In this document: piece after piece, positions 60,962-64,000 of the stretch
Layout of the letters: each line of letters starts with the position of its first letter
How positions within the stretch are numbered: the first letter of the stretch is position 1
NCBI GenBank assembly: GCA_003344405.1
Contig: NOWV01000259.1
Span: 1-64,000, forward strand
Reading direction: 5' to 3'
DNA: 64,000 nt
DNA from: Trichoplax sp. H2
Lineage: Eukaryota > Placozoa > Uniplacotomia > Trichoplacea
Notes under the pieces: generated by a model
The model's input: only the letters and a program-made list of their open reading frames with translations
Told to the model about the DNA's origin: nothing
Databases searched by the model: none
Program-made: the position numbers and the translations under genes

Positions 60962-62080
60962 TCAAGCATTTAAAACAAACTCTGGCACTTTGGGAGTGGG
61001 TATAACGTGAATGGTTTTTCTCACTTTAATAGGTCGGTAAGGAATTGGATTACGAAGTGCTTGCCTTGTATAGGAGACCTTTCCTTCTACCAGGGCATAT
61101 AACGTATGATCTCTGCCGATTCCAACCTGAAAAATAAAGCATTAACCATGACATGATTCGAATTCCTATGGACTTGAAATTGAATACACACAGTGTTGAT
61201 GGCATACATCGTGATGCCAAGCCTACTCTATCTATGATGTTAGGTATTTGAGTAGACTAATAGTTTAACAGGATGAATTGAAGACTGAACATTATTACCA
61301 ATCATTTAACACGCTATGAAGTAATATCAGGCGGCTTAGCAACTTTGGAGGTGTAATATGTTATGGATGGTAGTACTGTAGTGTATCGATTGCAAGCAAG
61401 AGTACCGTTGGTTTTTACGAAGGTAGTCATTGGTTAATAGTTATTACGTAACTGATTCAACTGCACTGATTGATTTTAAGGGAAAGTACAAACACTATCG
61501 ATTCATTTGAATTCAATTGAATTGGTTAGTAAGCAAAAGTGCAGCTGGCATACGCGCACCATGTATCATTTTGTTAGAAAAGTATGCTATCTGCTCGACG
61601 TATGGATCCATAGAAAGCGATTTTAATTCTACACTAGATAAAGAAGACATGCAATCTCTTCTATTGGAACCCAGTGTTTCGTTATAACAGTAAGTGATCC
61701 ATAGAGGATGAAGGGGGTAAGAAATAAGCTTACATTTAATCCAGGATGAAATTTAGTCCCTCTTTGCCTCATGATAATATTGCCAGGGATGACACTCTGA
61801 CCTAGCGATGCGTTGGTAAGCAAGAAAATTGTTGGTTATAGCCTGATTGCCTAACATATTCAATGCTGTGTCTCCAGCAATCAATCCATTTCATCTTACC
61901 ATCGGATTTCTTTGGACCTAATCTTTTCCCAGCAGAACCTCGTCCATTCTTGGATTTACCACCGGATTTTTTGCTCGCACATCGAATAGTTTGCAACAGA
62001 CCAAATTGGAGTGTTGGCCGAAAACATGGGCCGCCTACATTGCAATCAAGAGTGTATTCATCATTGCCCATTGGCGCCAT
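60962..62080 (-). CDS. MRPL27: Mitochondrial ribosomal protein bL27m (three exons)
   Basis: Nuclear gene for the large-subunit mitoribosome protein bL27, which in the family reaches toward the peptidyl-transferase centre. Exons on the minus strand: 62080-61900, 61801-61734 and 61126-60962, joining to 414 bases (137 residues plus stop TGA). The introns have GT-AG ends: GTAAGA...CTAG (98 bp, splitting a Gly codon) and GTAAGC...TTTTTCAG (607 bp, between codons). Family landmarks: [20 protein letters not shown], then [29 protein letters not shown] and [18 protein letters not shown], with a mitochondrial-type C-terminal extension. About 34 residues precede ASKKSGG as a presumed import sequence. 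It is oddly acidic (NDEYTLD), so the true first exon or start may differ. The neighbours (receptors, repeats) are unrelated. The annotation is strong except at the 5' end. Confidence 0.93.
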
Positions 62081-62650
62081 CGTTGGCCATTCCTGTTACC
62101 CCTATCAACTCAGTTAGCTATCCCACTAATACCTTACGCTTATTACCTTGATAATTGAAGAATATCCTTTGGAGAAGAGACATTTTAGGCAATCATTTCA
62201 GTGTTGGATGTTCAGCCAAGACTGCAATGGTGGCCAGTTGGTGTCTGGCTAGTCCTGTCGAGGTCTGATGTTAGTTAGACTAGGGTCACGAGCGAGTAGA
62301 CTAGTGAGTTTGAAAGTGCAGTGCCAATACAGTCGACTGACTGAGAATTTTAAATCGTATTGGAATCCCTATCAAGTAATCCCTACTTAGCTAGTGTACT
62401 AGACACTATATAGTCATTTGTATGCAATTCCACTCCAATGTACTCCTTTTTTGTGAATTATATGCTTTACTATGGCTGTACAGCCCTGTATGGAACACTA
62501 CTATGTTGACCATCCATTCCAGATTGAAATAACAGTTTAGACTGTATTCACAGATACTGTATCATACACTATATAGTCAATCCTATCGAAATCCAGTCAA
62601 ACTCAAGTACCAAACGACGAATGGCTGCCGTTGCTTTTCTACTGCCATAA
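62081..62650. other. Upstream region of MRPL27
   Basis: Presumed promoter and 5' UTR of the minus-strand MRPL27 gene. The sequence is less AT-rich than the array. CACTATATAGTCA occurs twice (near 62405 and 62569). No specific promoter element can be assigned. Confidence 0.45.
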
Positions 62651-64000
62651 ACTCCTTGTAAACTCCTTTCTAGTAGTCTAGAGTACTACATAGGAGCTGA
62701 AAAGTGTTTCAATACAGACCGATAGATGTAATTATTCTCTTACAAATGTAGTTTAGCAGTCAAAATGCTCGACAGAATGAGTCTTGAAGGTTCTTGCATA
62801 GTCGATCATCGATGCATGCTGCAATTTGTTCGATCTGCATGTCCATACTAGAGCCTGTGGAGGACAATATGCTACTCAAGTAGCACCTAGGAAATAAGGC
62901 GTTACACCGATGAACTTGGATTTTTACCATCCTAGTATGAGGTAAAATAATGTACTTTACTGTACTGTCAATTGAAATAGGGCAGATAGGCTATTAGCCT
63001 CTTTTGCTAGCCTTCTCCCATGGACTCCTTGTAAACTCTTTTCTAGTAGTCTACAGTACTACATAGGAGCTGAAAAGTGTTTCAATACAGACCTATAGAT
63101 GTAATTATTCTCTTACAAATGTAGCTTAGCAGTCAAAATGCTCGACAGAATGAGTCTTGAAGGTTCTTGCATAGTCGATCATCGATGCGTGCTGCAATTG
63201 AAATCGGGCAGATAGCCTAATAGGAGTAATCAGCCTCTCTGCTAGCCTTCTCTCATGGACTCCTTGTAAACTCTTTTCTAGTAGTCTACAGTACTAACAT
63301 AGGAGCTGAAAAGTGTTTCAATACAGACCGATAGATGTAATTATTCTCTTACAAATGTAGTTTAGCAGTCAAAATGCTCGACAGAATGAGTCTTGAAGGT
63401 TCTTGCATAGTCGATCATCGATGCATGCTGCAATTGAAATCGGGCAGATAGCCTAATAGGAGTAATAGCCTCTCCAATTTAATGTAAACTCTTTTCTAGT
63501 AGTCTACAGTACTAACATAGGAGCTGAAAAGTATTTCAATACAGACCTATAGATGTAATTATTCTCTTACGATTCTAGCTTAGCCGTCAAAATGTTGGAA
63601 AGAATGAGTATTAATGGTTCTTGCATAGTTTATCATCAGTGCATGCTGCAATTTGTTCAATCTGCATGTCCATACTAGAATCTGTAGAGTGCATGATGTT
63701 ACTGAAGTAGCACCTAGGAAATAATTCGTTACATCGATGAGCTTTGACTATCACCACCCTAGTATGGGTAAAATACTGTACAGTATAGACTGGAGATTGA
63801 AATAGGGCAGATAGCCTAATCAGCCTCTCTGCTAGCCTTCTCCCATGGACTCCTTGTAAACTCTTTTCTAGTAGTCTACAGTACTACATAGGAGCTGAAA
63901 AGTATTTCAATACAGACGAATAGATCTAATTATTCTCTTACGATTCTAGCTTAGCCGTCAAAATGTTGGAAACAATGAGTATTAAAGGTTCTTGCATAGT
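62651..64000. repeat. Tandem repeat array, two unit lengths, runs off the window
   Basis: Units start near 62651, 63024, 63259, 63477 and 63849, giving periods of 373, 235, 218 and 372 bp. All share a core of about 170 bp (ACTCCTTGTAAACTC, TTTCTAGTAGTCTA, TAGGAGCTGAAAAGT, TAATTATTCTCTTAC, GTTCTTGCATAG). The long units carry an extra block of about 140 bp (TCTGCATGTCCATACTAGA ... GTAGCACCTAGGAAATAA) that is cleanly missing from the short ones. The mix of long and short units suggests a deletion variant spread by unequal exchange. The array continues past the window end. Confidence 0.92.

Noticed and set aside
61863-62117. Plus-strand open frame opposite MRPL27 exon 1
   Set aside because: A shadow of the real minus-strand coding sequence; the bL27 motifs and splice sites explain the region fully.
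1-64000. CRISPR arrays, bacterial operons, tRNA and rRNA genes
   Set aside because: Nothing fits. The window is animal nuclear DNA, the tandem repeats lack CRISPR spacing, and no tRNA cloverleaf or conserved T-loop was recognised.

Overview
The window is AT-rich (roughly 30% GC by eye) nuclear DNA of an animal. Three things show this: intronless seven-transmembrane rhodopsin-like receptors, a spliced nuclear gene for mitochondrial ribosomal protein L27, and Ty3/gypsy-type LTR retroelement remains. The receptors look like the lineage-specific rhodopsin-type expansions I associate with placozoans (Trichoplax/Hoilungia). That taxonomic guess is inference, and another early-branching animal is possible. 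Two 20-N gaps show it is a draft scaffold, and both gaps are flanked by duplicated sequence.

Layout. 0-2.4 kb: a pile of solo LTRs with 5-bp target-site duplications (TSDs), one nested inside another. 8-9 kb: receptor 1. 10.5-20 kb: repeat-rich block with nested LTRs, a 60-bp minisatellite, two gap-associated duplications, and an internally deleted gag-pol element ending in a 91-bp hairpin. 22.3-23.4 kb: receptor 2, with a His-rich N-terminus. 26.4-28.9 kb: a pol fragment with integrase upstream of reverse transcriptase, followed by LTRs. 30.4-31.4 kb: receptor 3, frameshifted. 32-37 kb: decayed receptor relics and LTRs. 41.8-46 kb: more LTRs. 47.1-48.1 kb: receptor 4. 52.7-53.8 kb: receptor pseudogene containing a fold-back insertion. 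57.6-58.6 kb: receptor 5. 61-62 kb: MRPL27 on the minus strand. 62.65 kb to the end: a tandem repeat array.

All recognisable members of the main receptor family, intact or broken, lie on the plus strand. They share an H-Q-[KR]-x-Y-x-x-P-G signature after TM5. This is a tandem array undergoing birth-and-death evolution: four intact genes, one near-intact frameshifted copy, one clear pseudogene with most of its length, one half-gene relic, and several short TM-level relics. The array is being invaded by LTR elements, most of which have collapsed to solo LTRs. The receptors probably sense small extracellular ligands and signal through G proteins; no ligand can be read from sequence. MRPL27 is the only conserved housekeeping gene and appears to mark one edge of the array.
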